Notes: generated from the sequence alone by a model not told the origin. A DNA stretch of 64,000 nt from Aestuariibacter sp. GS-14 (GCF_006494365.1 NZ_VHIP01000014.1:1-64000), one strand, 5' to 3'. Numbered from the stretch's first letter, positions 21,289 to 31,877 are shown. Numbers and translations: made by a program.

Positions 21289-21818
21289 CCTATGACCTCA
21301 ACATATTTTCGTAATTCCTGTTCCATTCTGGCACCGCCCCAGCGCATGAGTCCTGCCACCAGGTAGAATCTTGCTCCACGGCCAACTGCCGATGCTAACA
21401 AGAAGGGTAAGAAGGCCATTTGAAGAAAGCCTGCACTAATCGTAAACACTTTATAGGGGATGGGGGAGAAGCCGGCAATAAATACAATCCACACACCGTA
21501 TTGTTCAAACCAACCCATAGCGGTTTCTAGTTTGTGCGTATAGCCTGCCGACTCTATTATTGGCTGCAACCAGCTTTCAAAAGCCAGATACCCCAGCACA
21601 TAACCAGCAATGCCTCCTAAAATTGAAGCAATGGTTGTGATCATGGCAAAGTGCCAGGCTTTATTTGGGCTGGAAAGCGACATGGGGGCCAGCATCACAT
21701 CGGGGGGAACGGGAAATATAACCGATTCCGCAAAACTCAGACCTGCCAGGTAGCGTGCTGCCCAGGGATGTTTTGCCCAGCGTAATGCCAGATCATAACA
21801 GGGTTGAAATAGCTTCAA
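21240..21818 (-). CDS. yqaA: YqaA-like DedA/SNARE-associated membrane protein
   Basis: 192-residue inner-membrane protein with several hydrophobic helices. [20 protein letters not shown] and [16 protein letters not shown] are the conserved re-entrant motifs of the YqaA branch of the DedA family, which is linked to lipid flipping and membrane integrity. The start is TTG at 21818, read from AGGAG seven bases upstream, and overlaps the pcm stop as TTGA. Its 3' end overlaps nlpD by 49 bases. Its insertion between pcm and nlpD is common in marine Alteromonadales and Vibrio relatives but not in E. coli. Confidence 0.85.
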   Translation of the reverse strand: MKLFQPCYDLALRWAKHPWAARYLAGLSFAESVIFPVPPDVMLAPMSLSSPNKAWHFAMITTIASILGGIAGYVLGYLAFESWLQPIIESAGYTHKLETAMGWFEQYGVWIVFIAGFSPIPYKVFTISAGFLQMAFLPFLLASAVGRGARFYLVAGLMRWGGARMEQELRKYVEVIGWAVIILAVAAYLILR

Positions 21819-22450
21819 AGTAGCGCTCCTGCTACTAATGGTACAAAACGGACGGCTTCGATAGTTTTTTCCTGGAGTTGGCCGTCGATTTTATCGATAC
21901 ACAGCAATTGCTGGTTATCATCGCCAACCGGAATAATTAACCTGCCACCTTCATTTAACTGGTCGGTTAACGCTACCGGCAAACTGCTGGCTGCTGCGGT
22001 AACAATAATGCGGTCGTAAGGCCCTTTACTGGCCCAACCTTGCCATCCGTCACCGTGCTTCATTTTCACATTGTGTAAATCGAGCTGGTTCATTCGACGC
22101 TTGGCCTGAAACTGCAGGGCTTTTATTCGCTCAACTGAAAAAATATGAGGAAACAACACAGCTAATATGGCGGTTTGATAGCCTGAGCCTGTTCCAATTT
22201 CCAGTACATTATTGGCAGGTGTCGCAGACGCAAGCAGCAATTCACTCATTTTTGCCACGATATAGGGTTGTGATATGGTTTGCCCCTGACCTATGGGTAA
22301 TGCCGTATTTTGATAGGCCTTGTGTTTTAGTGCATCGGGAATAAAAATCTCCCGCGGGACACTGGCAATCGCATTTAATACCCGCTGGTTGCTCACGCCT
22401 TCATCGCACAGTAATTGTGCCAGTATTTCGCCTTTTGTTGTTTTTCTCAT
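21815..22450 (-). CDS. pcm: Protein-L-isoaspartate O-methyltransferase
   Basis: 211 residues (E. coli Pcm: 208). It methylates isoaspartyl residues formed in ageing proteins using S-adenosylmethionine, starting their repair. Motif I is [16 protein letters not shown]; the Pcm-specific [17 protein letters not shown] and VRFVPLV near the C-terminus are present. The frame is open 19 codons further upstream into surE, but [14 protein letters not shown] aligns with family starts, so 22450 is chosen; its ribosome-binding site is weak. It works with SurE as part of the stationary-phase survival cluster. Confidence 0.95.
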   Translation of the reverse strand: MRKTTKGEILAQLLCDEGVSNQRVLNAIASVPREIFIPDALKHKAYQNTALPIGQGQTISQPYIVAKMSELLLASATPANNVLEIGTGSGYQTAILAVLFPHIFSVERIKALQFQAKRRMNQLDLHNVKMKHGDGWQGWASKGPYDRIIVTAAASSLPVALTDQLNEGGRLIIPVGDDNQQLLCIDKIDGQLQEKTIEAVRFVPLVAGALL

Positions 22451-22491
22451 GCAGTTGTTATCTTCGTTGAATGTTGCTGTGTTGGCAGTGA

Positions 22492-23235
22492 CTACATTGC
22501 CAACCACTTCTCCATGTCTTTAATACTATCCCGGGCCGTCATATCAACGGTTAACGGTGTAATTGAGCAATAGCCATTTGCAATGGCGTGAAAATCTGTG
22601 CCTGGTCCGGCATCCTGTTCTGCTCCAGCCGGACCATACCAGTAAATTTCCCGACCGAACGGATCGGTTGCCTTTACCATCCCTTCTGCACGATGGCGAC
22701 GCCCCTGACGGGTTACTTTTATGCCAGCCAGTTCTGCATAGGGCACATCGGGGACGTTGATATTCAGAATCTGATTTGCCGGTAACGGATGACTCAGTAG
22801 TTTTTCAATGACATCGCATACCACCCGCGCAGCGGTTTCAAAGTGCTTACCTTCATGACTGCATAGCGATACGGCAATTGCCGGCAGCCCCATATATCTG
22901 CCCTCAGTTGCCGCCGCTACGGTGCCCGAGTAAATCACATCATCGCCTAAATTAGCGCCGTGATTGATGCCCGACACCACTAATTCCGGATCTTCCTCTA
23001 AAAAACAGTTCAGGCCAAGGTGCACACAATCTGACGGCGTCCCGTTTACAGCGTAAAATCCGCTGTCCATTTGCTGAATTCGCAATGGTTGATGCAAAGA
23101 CAAAGCATTGCTGGCGCCACTGCAATTGCGATCAGGTGCAATCACGGTAACGTCATGCTTCTCTTTCAAGGCGCGATACAAAACGGCAATACCTTTTGCA
23201 AATACGCTATCGTCGTTACTCAATAAAATCTTCAT
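22492..23235 (-). CDS. surE: 5'/3'-nucleotidase SurE
   Basis: 247 residues (E. coli: 253). This metal-dependent nucleotidase dephosphorylates nucleoside monophosphates. The metal ligands are seen in [13 protein letters not shown] (two Asp), NCSGASNAL (Ser) and [26 protein letters not shown] (Asn). The usual NDDG is NDDS here, a mild variant. It lies 45 bases after truD and about 40 bases before the chosen pcm start. Confidence 0.96.
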   Translation of the reverse strand: MKILLSNDDSVFAKGIAVLYRALKEKHDVTVIAPDRNCSGASNALSLHQPLRIQQMDSGFYAVNGTPSDCVHLGLNCFLEEDPELVVSGINHGANLGDDVIYSGTVAAATEGRYMGLPAIAVSLCSHEGKHFETAARVVCDVIEKLLSHPLPANQILNINVPDVPYAELAGIKVTRQGRRHRAEGMVKATDPFGREIYWYGPAGAEQDAGPGTDFHAIANGYCSITPLTVDMTARDSIKDMEKWLAM

Positions 23236-23280
23236 AGTTGCCCTGATGTATTGGTGTGCTAACCAGTTAACTGATCATAC

Positions 23281-24342
23281 TTAACTGCCCAATTCCGTGA
23301 TCTGCGCGCATTCGCGTAGCACGGACGTTGCAAAGCACCCTGGAGGCAGGAAAAATCGAATGTTTAATGTATCACCTTGGGTGTTGCATTCAAGCTGTCG
23401 GGGCCAAATAATTGCGGCGCGTCGCTCCATTTTTAGCCCTTGCCCGGCCAGAAAGGCCGTCACCTCGCCATACTGGTTAAACGTGCTGTGCTCGAACGCC
23501 TCTGCCTGCCCCTGGCTCCCCAGGTCACCCTCGCCCCACAAAGGGATAGTGGTAGAAATATCTTTGTCAGCCAAACGTTGAGCTAATGAGCTATCGTTAT
23601 CACCGGCAATAAAAATACTGTTTGAACCGCTCAGATTCATCACATCGCCTGGCAATATTGTGCTCAGCTTGCCCGCATTCAGACGAATGGATAGTCCCTC
23701 GTTAAATAACCAGCTGCGCAGGGCTGATAAGGCCATTGAACGTTTGTTGCGATTGCGAATGTCCTCGCCATTTATCATGCGCTCAGCCATAAGCAGATTG
23801 CCACCGCGTTGTACTTCACCCGATTCCTGCAGGCGTTGTACACCAAATCGCTGGCTGCCATAGTAGTTTGGCGCGCCTTCACTGGCGATCTGATTTAAGC
23901 GTGCCAACACTTCATCTTGCCCGGTTACGTCGCGCAGTGTGATATCAAAATAATTGCCCTTTAACTGACCAGTGCGCAGTTTTTTATTGTGGCGTTTTGC
24001 TTCGATTATTCGGGCGCCCTCAAGCACAAAGGCAGACCAGTCAAACGCCTGTTTTCCCGGCACGTGTATACCAAACCACTGGCGCGTAACTGCGTACTTG
24101 TCCTTTCGGCCTGCATAAGTCACCTGGCGAAGTGGCAATTTGCAAAACTTCGCCAATTGTTCGGCAACAAAGGCTGTGTTCAGGTTCGTTTTTTCCAGAT
24201 ACACATAAATGTGTTCACCGTCTCCGGTTAAGTCATATCCCAGACTTTCGTTAACCTGAAAATCCTCGGGCTGCTGTTTAAATACAGCGGTGGCAGATGG
24301 CAGGCCAAATCGGAAGGCCCAGTGTTCAGTTGTTAGCTGCAT
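23281..24342 (-). CDS. truD: tRNA pseudouridine(13) synthase TruD
   Basis: 353 residues (E. coli: 349). It converts U13 of tRNA-Glu to pseudouridine. The catalytic Asp is in TYAGRKDKYAVTRQWFGI (near residue 80). NYYGSQRFGVQR and KRSMALSALRSWLFN are further TruD motifs, and the insertion domain begins after it. The ATG overlaps the ispF stop as TAATG, so translation is coupled. Confidence 0.96.
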   Translation of the reverse strand: MQLTTEHWAFRFGLPSATAVFKQQPEDFQVNESLGYDLTGDGEHIYVYLEKTNLNTAFVAEQLAKFCKLPLRQVTYAGRKDKYAVTRQWFGIHVPGKQAFDWSAFVLEGARIIEAKRHNKKLRTGQLKGNYFDITLRDVTGQDEVLARLNQIASEGAPNYYGSQRFGVQRLQESGEVQRGGNLLMAERMINGEDIRNRNKRSMALSALRSWLFNEGLSIRLNAGKLSTILPGDVMNLSGSNSIFIAGDNDSSLAQRLADKDISTTIPLWGEGDLGSQGQAEAFEHSTFNQYGEVTAFLAGQGLKMERRAAIIWPRQLECNTQGDTLNIRFFLPPGCFATSVLRECAQITELGS

Positions 24343-24821
24343 TATGATTTCGCCATTAATAACACGACGGCGTATGCCGCAATGCCTTCTTTACGGCCAG
24401 CAAACCCCAGCTTTTCTGTGGTGGTGGCTTTTACATTTATATTATCAATACTCACACCACAATCCGCAGCAAGAAGGTTGCGCATAGCGTCGATGTGAGG
24501 CGCCATTTTAGGGGCTTGCGCAACGATGGTCGTGTCGGCATTGCCAAGGACGTATCCCTTTTGGTTGATTAAACGCATTACATGGCGGAGTAACACCCTA
24601 CTGTCTGCGCCTGAATAGGCTTCATCAGTATCCGGAAAGTGTTTGCCAATGTCGCCTAACGCCATTGCTCCAAGCAATGCATCACATAACGCATGTATCA
24701 GCACATCGCCGTCTGAATGCGCCAGCAAACCCTGCTCGTAATCAATCTTTACGCCGCCAATGGTAATGGGCCCATTACCGCCAAATTTGTGCACGTCGTA
24801 GCCATGCCCAATTCGAATCAT
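24342..24821 (-). CDS. ispF: 2-C-methyl-D-erythritol 2,4-cyclodiphosphate synthase
   Basis: 159 residues, the standard length. It cyclises CDP-ME 2-phosphate in the MEP isoprenoid pathway. Zinc ligands are Asp and His in [10 protein letters not shown] and His in [36 protein letters not shown] closes the active site. It overlaps ispD by 4 bases (ATGA), giving tight coupling. Confidence 0.97.
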   Translation of the reverse strand: MIRIGHGYDVHKFGGNGPITIGGVKIDYEQGLLAHSDGDVLIHALCDALLGAMALGDIGKHFPDTDEAYSGADSRVLLRHVMRLINQKGYVLGNADTTIVAQAPKMAPHIDAMRNLLAADCGVSIDNINVKATTTEKLGFAGRKEGIAAYAVVLLMAKS

Positions 24822-25522
24822 TGCTGTTCACCTTGTTGAAGATAAAAAGTTGCCAGCGGCAAATCTGCCGGGCGGGTTACTTTTATGTTGGCCGGATTGC
24901 CATCTATCAGCAATACGTCTTTGCCCGCGAACTCCATTGCCGATGCTTCATCGGTAATGTCGGCACCGGCGGCGAGTGCCGCGTTAAGCGCCCGACGCAA
25001 TTCACCAGCGCGAAATAGTTGTGGTGTAAGTGCGTGCCACAAATTGTCGCGACTTTCGGTATGTGCAATAACCGCAGGCACACTGTCTGATTTAGCACGC
25101 TTCATAGTATCGCGCACTGGCGTTGCCAGAATGCCGCCATTGAAATCCGCTTTTTGAATATGGCCAATGAGTGTGTCTAAATCCTGCTGGCTGATACAGG
25201 GACGGGCAGCGTCATGTACCAGCGCCCATTCATCCTCATTAAGGGCTGCCAGCGCATTGTTAACTGAGACGGCCCGGCTATCGCCGCCCTCTACGGTTGT
25301 TAACCAGGGCGCGTTGTGAATAGAAAGCTGGTGGAAATACGTATCATCAGGGCTGAGGGCTACCACAATTCGCGAAACCGCAGGGTGTGCTTTTAACGCT
25401 AACAGCGTGTGTTCCAGAATAGTGTATTTGCCAATGGTTAAATATTGCTTGGGTTTATTGGCTTGCATGCGCGCCCCAATGCCAGCCGCAGGGACTACGG
25501 CCACAATTGTCGGAACAGTCAT
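24818..25522 (-). CDS. ispD: 2-C-methyl-D-erythritol 4-phosphate cytidylyltransferase
   Basis: 234 residues (E. coli: 236). It joins CTP to MEP. The nucleotide-binding loop is [39 protein letters not shown] and TDEASAMEF are standard IspD motifs. It follows ftsB by 3 bases and precedes ispF with a 4-base overlap, the conserved ftsB-ispD-ispF block. Confidence 0.97.
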   Translation of the reverse strand: MTVPTIVAVVPAAGIGARMQANKPKQYLTIGKYTILEHTLLALKAHPAVSRIVVALSPDDTYFHQLSIHNAPWLTTVEGGDSRAVSVNNALAALNEDEWALVHDAARPCISQQDLDTLIGHIQKADFNGGILATPVRDTMKRAKSDSVPAVIAHTESRDNLWHALTPQLFRAGELRRALNAALAAGADITDEASAMEFAGKDVLLIDGNPANIKVTRPADLPLATFYLQQGEQQ

Positions 25523-25525
25523 TTG

Positions 25526-25816
25526 CTATTCTTCTTCTGAGGGTAATATTCGATAAAAGGTTTCGCCGCGCTTAATCAGGCCCAGCTCGTTGCGGGCACG
25601 TTCTTCAATGGCTTCAAGACCAATGGTAAGATCACTGATATCGGCTTTCAGCAGCGCATTGCGCTGCACAAGATTTGCATTTTGCAGGGCCTGCTTTTCC
25701 GCTTCCTGCTGTTTGGTAACGTAGTCCGGGATACTGTTTTTACCGAACCACAGGCGATACTGTAATAAGCCCAGTAGCCCCAGTAATACCAACAATATCC
25801 ACTTATCTCGCCACAC
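25526..25816 (-). CDS. ftsB: Cell division protein FtsB
   Basis: 96-residue single-pass protein (E. coli: 103). One membrane helix (WILLVLLGLLGLLQYRLWFG) is followed by a periplasmic coiled coil (about residues 30-72) and the conserved AIEERARNELGLIKRGETFYRI. It links FtsQ and FtsL in the septal complex. The start is GTG at 25816. A TACAAT on the minus strand near 25842 is a possible promoter for the whole ftsB to rpoS string, with a poor -35 element. Confidence 0.93.
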   Translation of the reverse strand: MWRDKWILLVLLGLLGLLQYRLWFGKNSIPDYVTKQQEAEKQALQNANLVQRNALLKADISDLTIGLEAIEERARNELGLIKRGETFYRILPSEEE

Positions 25817-25971
25817 AGTGTTTACCTGTTTTTTTAATTGTATCCGGCAATTTACTGTGTTTACCGAATGGTTTTCATTAGGGCTGAATGGGCTGTTACC
25901 AGGCCCTTCCGGCTGCGGCCATTGGATACTTGTTCAGGCTGGCAGCCGGTTTATTATGCCGCGCTCAGTGT

Positions 25972-27684
25972 TTAACGTCCATCGCCTTTGTTGAACAGTT
26001 TATTCAACAGTTTTTCCTTTTGTTTTTCAACGGCATTGTTCAGGGTGGTTTTTAACAGTTCATCCAATGTCGCGCTATCTTGCTGCGTATTGCTGAGTAA
26101 TCCGGACAAATCACCTAACTCGGTTGATAGTGCAGATGACTGTGTGGCCACCATTTGCTGCAGGCGATTTTGCAACTTGGCTAACTGTGCTTGCTTTTCT
26201 TTATCCAGCGATGCAAGTGCTGCACTGGCTAATCGTGTGTCTAAGTCTGATGCTAAGGCGAACTTGGGCGCAGTGAGACTGCCGGAAATGTCGAGGTTGA
26301 TCCCCAGGTCGTGCAAGTCTCCCAGTGCACTCGCTACGGCATTAGTGACTTTGTCGCTGCCTGCTGCCGCCAGTATCAGTTCAGATAAATCAACACTGCC
26401 ACTGCCACTGAGCTGGTTATCGGTAATGGTAAGCGCCCCTGCGGAGGCCAGTAGTGCCTTTTTAATCGAGGCATCAAGGCGTTTGTTTTCAGTAAGGGGA
26501 ATACTGTCTAACAGCAGGCCGGCAATTTGCCAGCTTTGTTTGGCATCCAATCCGTTTTCGTCCAGGAAGAACTCGCCTTCAGTGCGGAACTGCTGTTTGC
26601 TCTGATTCGCTGCGTTAAGTAAAAACGTGGTGGGGTTGCCAAAAATACTGTGTACGTTGGTAATGTTTTTCCAGTCTCCGCTAAGCAGTGTATCCTGCCA
26701 GTTAACCGATACATTGGCCTGGCGTATCAGTACCTGCATCGGGTCGGTAACTTCTTCGGCTTCCTCCGCTGCGGGTTCGCCCTTGAGTAATGGCACAATA
26801 ATGTCAAACGCAGCAAACAAGTACTGATTGTATTCTGCTGCTTTAGGTCCAAATACCGCTGCTGTTAGTTGCGAAAGTGCAGCCTGATCACCAGCGTAAA
26901 TCCCCTTGAGCAGTTCATAGTCTTCCTGAGGTGCTGATTTGAGCGCTTGCAGTGAATCTGACATGGCAGACTTTGCTTCCGACGCTTTGTCGGTAAACGC
27001 GGAGATTAGCGCTTTGTCCTGCTTAATGGATTCTTTCAATTGTTCAAGGGTTTGCTTGGCCTGCAGAATCGCGGCCGGGTCTTTTAAATTGGTTTCTTTC
27101 AGCGCTTTAACCTGGGCTTTGTATTGCTCAAGTTTGGCTTTGTCTGGCAATGCTTCGTAGTCTTGCTTCAGACCGTCGGCATAAGTGTTATAGGTTTGCT
27201 GGGCTTGTTCCACCGCGGCAGTGGTTTTTAAGGGGGAACGGGCCAGTAATTCATCTACGCCAGGCAGCGCTTCTTTGGCTTCTGCCAGTAGTGCTTCGAA
27301 AGATTGCCCATCAGGCTGTTTCAAGACCATACCTGGCCTTTTGCGGGGCTGATCAAATGCTACGTTGGTAACGGCCAGTTCATTCATGATCAACTGGTTG
27401 CTAAGTAATGGCCAGAACTCCACGTCGCCTTTTAGCTGGCCAACCACTACCTGATTGCGATCTGGTTTGGCCGGATTCGTTAGTTCAATGGAATCAATGC
27501 TAACGCTAAGCGGAAATAAGTGGTGCTCAAACTGCCCAATATTCACCTCGGCACCATACGACTGTGTGAGTTGAGACTCCAGCACAGACTTGATCAGACT
27601 GTCTGCGAACAACCAATACAGCACAACTGGCACTAATAAGATGGCCAGTGTCCAGGTTGCCAGTTTTCCCGCTTTACTTTGCAT
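25972..27684 (-). CDS. AsmA-like membrane protein, TIGR03545 type
   Basis: 570 residues. A single N-terminal membrane helix (LATWTLAILLVPVVLYWLFA) is followed by a segment typical of AsmA-like proteins (SVLESQLTQSYGAEVNIGQ and SLSVSIDSIELTNPAKPDRN-like strands), a central coiled-coil region rich in Lys, Ala and Gln (about 170-260), then repeated beta strands and a C-terminal helix ending KEKLLNKLFNKGDGR. The layout matches the uncharacterised TIGR03545 family as I remember it. AsmA relatives bridge the envelope and move lipids, but no function is shown for this one. It stands alone, divergent from putA. Confidence 0.6.
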   Translation of the reverse strand: MQSKAGKLATWTLAILLVPVVLYWLFADSLIKSVLESQLTQSYGAEVNIGQFEHHLFPLSVSIDSIELTNPAKPDRNQVVVGQLKGDVEFWPLLSNQLIMNELAVTNVAFDQPRKRPGMVLKQPDGQSFEALLAEAKEALPGVDELLARSPLKTTAAVEQAQQTYNTYADGLKQDYEALPDKAKLEQYKAQVKALKETNLKDPAAILQAKQTLEQLKESIKQDKALISAFTDKASEAKSAMSDSLQALKSAPQEDYELLKGIYAGDQAALSQLTAAVFGPKAAEYNQYLFAAFDIIVPLLKGEPAAEEAEEVTDPMQVLIRQANVSVNWQDTLLSGDWKNITNVHSIFGNPTTFLLNAANQSKQQFRTEGEFFLDENGLDAKQSWQIAGLLLDSIPLTENKRLDASIKKALLASAGALTITDNQLSGSGSVDLSELILAAAGSDKVTNAVASALGDLHDLGINLDISGSLTAPKFALASDLDTRLASAALASLDKEKQAQLAKLQNRLQQMVATQSSALSTELGDLSGLLSNTQQDSATLDELLKTTLNNAVEKQKEKLLNKLFNKGDGR

Positions 27685-28041
27685 GAATCACTCCTTTAAA
27701 AAATAGATGTCCCGGCTGCTGATTTTGCATTCTGACAGCGCCGAACAGCACGCTTTATATACGGTTCACCTTCACATACCGCATGAATCCCGCTAAGCGT
27801 CGGGATAGCCTTGACGCACCCATTTCAGCCCGATACTGTGGCAACTAAATAGTACGTTACTACACGCGTTATCTGCGGACCGTTAATCACAGAGCATAGG
27901 CGGCGTGTCAGCCTTTCGCTACACTATAGGGATTAACCTGATGCGTTCCGGCAAAACGCAGTGGCAACGTAAACTACTACCGCATGAAAGACGGTAAGCA
28001 TATTAACTTTTTATACGACAGATTGTACACAAAGGGGTTCA
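27685..28041. other. Divergent intergenic region upstream of putA
   Basis: 357 bases with no gene seen. It contains a small perfect stem (ATCCCG 27787-27792 with CGGGAT 27801-27806) and a promoter candidate for putA at 27811-27839. PutA here has no DNA-binding domain, so any proline-responsive site must be bound by another protein. Confidence 0.5.
27811..27839 (+). promoter_or_regulatory. Candidate sigma-70 promoter for putA
   Basis: TTGACG (27811-27816) and TACTGT (27834-27839) with exactly 17 bases between. It would give a leader of about 195 bases before putA. The -35 is near-consensus, the -10 moderate. Confidence 0.45.
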
Positions 28042-31000
28042 ATGTTAACGCAACGCACTTTTTCTACGGCCAGTCCAATCCGCCAGCGGATCAGGGATTT
28101 CTATCGCATTCCTGAGACCGACGCGGTTGACCAGATTTTACCTATCGCGGAAGTGAACCCAAGAGCGCGCAGCCGCGCTTGGGAACGAGCACGCCGTATG
28201 GTGCTGCAAATTCGCCGCGAGCAGGAAAGTCATGGCGGCGTGGACGCACTGCTAAATGAATATTCGTTGTCCACTGCTGAGGGTGTAGTACTTATGTGTC
28301 TGGCAGAAGCCTTATTGCGCGTGCCAGATAAAGCCACCCAGGACGAATTGATTCGCGACAAGCTCTCTAAAGGACAATGGACACCGCATTTGGGCAACAG
28401 CGAATCCTTATTTGTAAATGCCTCTTCGTGGGGATTGCTGTTCACCGGTAATATGGTGAATTACGCCGACAAGCGCAAGAGTGAGCAGTTCGGCCTGCTC
28501 AAGAAAACATTAGGGCGTCTGGGTGAACCTGTAATACGCCGTGCCATGAATATTGCCATGAAGGTAATGGGCCGCCAGTTTGTAATGGGCGAAACCATTG
28601 AAAATGCCGTTGAGCGGGCGATTGAGAAAGAAAAGAAAGGTTATGTCTACAGCTATGACATGCTGGGCGAAGGGGCGCGAACTGCCAAAGATGCTAACCG
28701 CTACTATGAGTCGTATGTAAAAGCGATCAAAGTCATCGGTAAAGCTGCTGGTGGAAAGGGGCCACGTAAATCGCCCGGGATCTCGGTAAAGCTGTCTGCT
28801 ATTCATCCGCGCTATGAGTTTGTGCAGTATGAGCGTGTAATGGCTGAGCTGCCAGCCAAACTCAAAGCATTGTGTCTGATGGCAAAGGAATACAATATTG
28901 GATTAACGGTTGATGCTGAAGAAGCGGATCGCCTGGAAACTTCACTGGATATTATTGAAACGGTGTTCCGCGATCCTGAACTGGCAGGCTGGGAAGGGTT
29001 TGGCCTGGCGGTGCAGGCCTATCAGAAGCGTGCTATTCACGTAATTGAATGGTTGCGGGAACTCACCCAGGATGTCGGCCGTAAGATGATGGTGCGGCTG
29101 GTAAAAGGCGCGTATTGGGATACTGAAATCAAGCTTACCCAAATGGCGGGATTGGATGGTTTCCCGGTGTTTACCCGTAAGTCGTCAACGGACGTGTCTT
29201 ATCACGCCTGCGCAAACCGCTTGCTCGCCTACCGCGATTCTATATATCCGCAGTTTGCCACTCACAATGCCTACACCGCGTCGGTTATTATTGAGCTGGC
29301 CGGTGACGATAAGCAAGGTTTTGAATTCCAGTGCCTGCATGGCATGGGCGATACGCTGTACGACCAGGTCGTGTCAGAAGAACACATTCAGTGTCGTGTG
29401 TATGCCCCGGTGGGTGTACACGAAGATTTGCTGGCCTATCTGGTACGCCGGTTGTTGGAAAATGGTGCCAATTCATCATTCGTGAATGCCATTGTAGATG
29501 ACAGCAAGCCGGTAGAAGCGTTATTGGAAGACCCGGTAGAGAAAACCCAGCGATTAACGTACCGTTACAACAAACAAATTCAGCAGTCTTCTGACCTGTA
29601 TGCGCCCGAGCGGATTAATTCCAAAGGGTTGGATGTGACTGATCTCAACACTGTGGGTAACCTTAAATACAGTTTATCGCGTTGGGCCGAGCATTATCGT
29701 ATCGATGCTTCAGCACTGCCAGAACAGGCCGTAGCCGTGTTAAACCCAGCAAACCATAACGATGTAGTAGGGTATCACCACTACACTAGTGAAGCCGGCA
29801 TCCGGGCCGCGTTAGATAAAGCTGATAGCGGTTTTGCAGCCTGGTCATCGCGCTCCATGAGCGAACGCGCGCTGTTGCTGAATCAGTTTGCCGATGCGTT
29901 AGAACGTCACACCGACGAACTGATCGCGTTGTGTATCCGGGAAGCCGGTAAGGTAACGCAAGACTCAGTAGATGAAATTCGCGAAGCGGTGGATTTCTGC
30001 CGCTATTACGCTGCCCGTGCGGTCGAGTTGGGACAAGACGATCGCCTGGTGCCGCGCGGAGTCGTGCTGTGTATCAGCCCCTGGAACTTCCCGCTGGCAA
30101 TTTTCCTGGGGCAGGTTGTTGCTGCACTGGTAACCGGTAACACGGTGGTTGCTAAACCTGCTGAGCAAACCAGTATTATCGCTGTGCGTGCAGTGGAAAT
30201 AATGCGCGCCGTAGGGTTGCCGGAAGATGCGCTGCAACTGGTTGTTGCAAAAGGGCCGGATGTGGGCAGCGTATTATTGCCCGATGAACGTGTGAAAGCG
30301 GTCATGTTTACCGGATCTACGCAAACCGGTACGTATATTTCCAAAGTGCTTGCACAACGGGGTGGGGAGCAAGTGCCGCTGATTGCCGAAACCGGTGGTC
30401 AGAACTGCATGATTGTTGACTCCACGGCGTTACCCGAGCAAGTAATTGATGATGTTATCCATTCCGGCTTCCAAAGTGCAGGGCAGCGTTGTTCTGCCCT
30501 GCGCGTGTTATTTGTGCAGGAAGATATCGCCGAAACCATCATCAGCATGTTAACCGGGGCGATGAAAGAACTACAGATTGGCAATCCAGCATGGTTAAGC
30601 ACTGATGTAGGCCCGGTTATTGATCAAAAAGCGCTCAAATCGCTGAAAGAGCACGAAGTGTACATGCAGCAAAATGGCAAGTTGTTGTATCAGTCTGCTA
30701 TTCCTGAGGAATGTGCAACCGGTACATTCTTCCCACCAACCTTATACGAAATCCGTGATTTGAGCGTGCTTACCCGCGAAGTGTTTGGTCCGGTTGTCCA
30801 TGTTGTGCGTTACAAAGCCAAGCAGTTGAACGATGTGCTGGCCCAAATAAACGGTACCGGATTTGGCCTGACCATGGGGATTCACTCCCGTATTGAAGAG
30901 CGGGCCAACGAGTTGGCAGCGCATTGCCGGGTAGGCAACGTGTATGTTAACCGCAATATGATTGGTGCGATTGTGGGCGTGCAACCGTTTGGTGGTCGCG

Positions 31001-31842
31001 GCTTGTCTGGCACGGGGCCAAAAGCGGGTGGTCCGAACTATCTGCCGCGACTAATGATGGAAAAAGCCACGCCAAAGCCAACCCGCTTAGCTGGCGATGT
31101 AAGTCCGGATTTGGCTCTTACGGGGACGCCTGAACAAGCCAAACAAGCTGCGGAAATCATGCGCAGCGCCTGTGAAGTTGAAGAGCTGTGGAGACATACT
31201 CCACTGAACGAGCGTATATCCAAAGTACGTCAATTGCTGGCCAAACTGGCTACCGTTGACAGCGTTGAGGAATTGGCTGACGATCTCAACCGTACGCTGG
31301 CTTCCGCCCGCTCACAACTGATGAGTATTGAGAAAAAGCTGGCCCGGCCGTTGACGTTACCTGGCCCAACGGGTGAGTCGAACAAGCTCTACCTTGAGCC
31401 GCGTGGTGTACTGGTGTGTTTTGCCGATAAGGACGTCACCTTTGAATACTGGGCGTTGTCGATAGTTACTGCGCTGGCAACCGGTAACTGTGTGGTGTCG
31501 GTTGTGTCTGAACTGTTCTACGAAGAAGCAATGGCGGTTAAGGATAAGTTTAAAGCCGTTGGCGCGCCTGAGGCTGTTTTCCAGGTAGCGCGACTGGGGC
31601 ATCTGGACGCGTTGCTCAAAGATCAGAAGCTGGCCGGTGTAGTGGCAGACAGCAATACTGAGCGAACTGCGCACATTACAGCGATGCTGGCGGAACGTGA
31701 AGGGGCTATACTGCCCGTGATCACCGCTGAATATACCGACAAGCTGATTCAGCGTTTGATGACAGAGAAGACCATCAGCACCGATACAACCGCCTCTGGC
31801 GGTAATACGTCGCTGATGACCATGGTAGAAGAAGACGAGTAA
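28042..31842 (+). CDS. putA: Bifunctional proline dehydrogenase / P5C dehydrogenase PutA
   Basis: 1266 residues. The FAD-dependent proline dehydrogenase barrel covers about residues 90-500 (RLVKGAYWDTEIK, CLHGMGDTLYDQV). The NAD-dependent glutamate-semialdehyde dehydrogenase covers about 560-1010 (ISPWNFPLAIFLGQ, ETGGQNCMIVDS, catalytic Cys in GFQSAGQRCSALR). A C-terminal ALDH-like cap follows to residue 1240. Proline is oxidised to glutamate, with channelling between the sites. The N-terminus has no ribbon-helix-helix domain, so unlike E. coli PutA it should not repress its own gene. AAGGGG precedes the ATG. Confidence 0.96.
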   Translation: MLTQRTFSTASPIRQRIRDFYRIPETDAVDQILPIAEVNPRARSRAWERARRMVLQIRREQESHGGVDALLNEYSLSTAEGVVLMCLAEALLRVPDKATQDELIRDKLSKGQWTPHLGNSESLFVNASSWGLLFTGNMVNYADKRKSEQFGLLKKTLGRLGEPVIRRAMNIAMKVMGRQFVMGETIENAVERAIEKEKKGYVYSYDMLGEGARTAKDANRYYESYVKAIKVIGKAAGGKGPRKSPGISVKLSAIHPRYEFVQYERVMAELPAKLKALCLMAKEYNIGLTVDAEEADRLETSLDIIETVFRDPELAGWEGFGLAVQAYQKRAIHVIEWLRELTQDVGRKMMVRLVKGAYWDTEIKLTQMAGLDGFPVFTRKSSTDVSYHACANRLLAYRDSIYPQFATHNAYTASVIIELAGDDKQGFEFQCLHGMGDTLYDQVVSEEHIQCRVYAPVGVHEDLLAYLVRRLLENGANSSFVNAIVDDSKPVEALLEDPVEKTQRLTYRYNKQIQQSSDLYAPERINSKGLDVTDLNTVGNLKYSLSRWAEHYRIDASALPEQAVAVLNPANHNDVVGYHHYTSEAGIRAALDKADSGFAAWSSRSMSERALLLNQFADALERHTDELIALCIREAGKVTQDSVDEIREAVDFCRYYAARAVELGQDDRLVPRGVVLCISPWNFPLAIFLGQVVAALVTGNTVVAKPAEQTSIIAVRAVEIMRAVGLPEDALQLVVAKGPDVGSVLLPDERVKAVMFTGSTQTGTYISKVLAQRGGEQVPLIAETGGQNCMIVDSTALPEQVIDDVIHSGFQSAGQRCSALRVLFVQEDIAETIISMLTGAMKELQIGNPAWLSTDVGPVIDQKALKSLKEHEVYMQQNGKLLYQSAIPEECATGTFFPPTLYEIRDLSVLTREVFGPVVHVVRYKAKQLNDVLAQINGTGFGLTMGIHSRIEERANELAAHCRVGNVYVNRNMIGAIVGVQPFGGRGLSGTGPKAGGPNYLPRLMMEKATPKPTRLAGDVSPDLALTGTPEQAKQAAEIMRSACEVEELWRHTPLNERISKVRQLLAKLATVDSVEELADDLNRTLASARSQLMSIEKKLARPLTLPGPTGESNKLYLEPRGVLVCFADKDVTFEYWALSIVTALATGNCVVSVVSELFYEEAMAVKDKFKAVGAPEAVFQVARLGHLDALLKDQKLAGVVADSNTERTAHITAMLAEREGAILPVITAEYTDKLIQRLMTEKTISTDTTASGGNTSLMTMVEEDE

Positions 31843-31877
31843 TCCCGACAACTATCCCGACGACTATCCCGGCAAGA
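31842..31877. repeat. Three 12-bp tandem repeats at the putA stop codon
   Basis: Units ATCCCGACAACT, ATCCCGACGACT and ATCCCGGCAAGA follow each other directly, the first sharing the last base of the putA stop codon. The 12-base period keeps reading frame: past the stop the frame stays open for 12 codons with a repeating four-residue pattern before TGA. It may be a slippage product. Confidence 0.7.

Noticed and set aside
27920-27931. T7-like promoter core (CACTATAGGG)
   Set aside because: Only the 3' half of the phage promoter matches and no phage polymerase gene is near; chance match.
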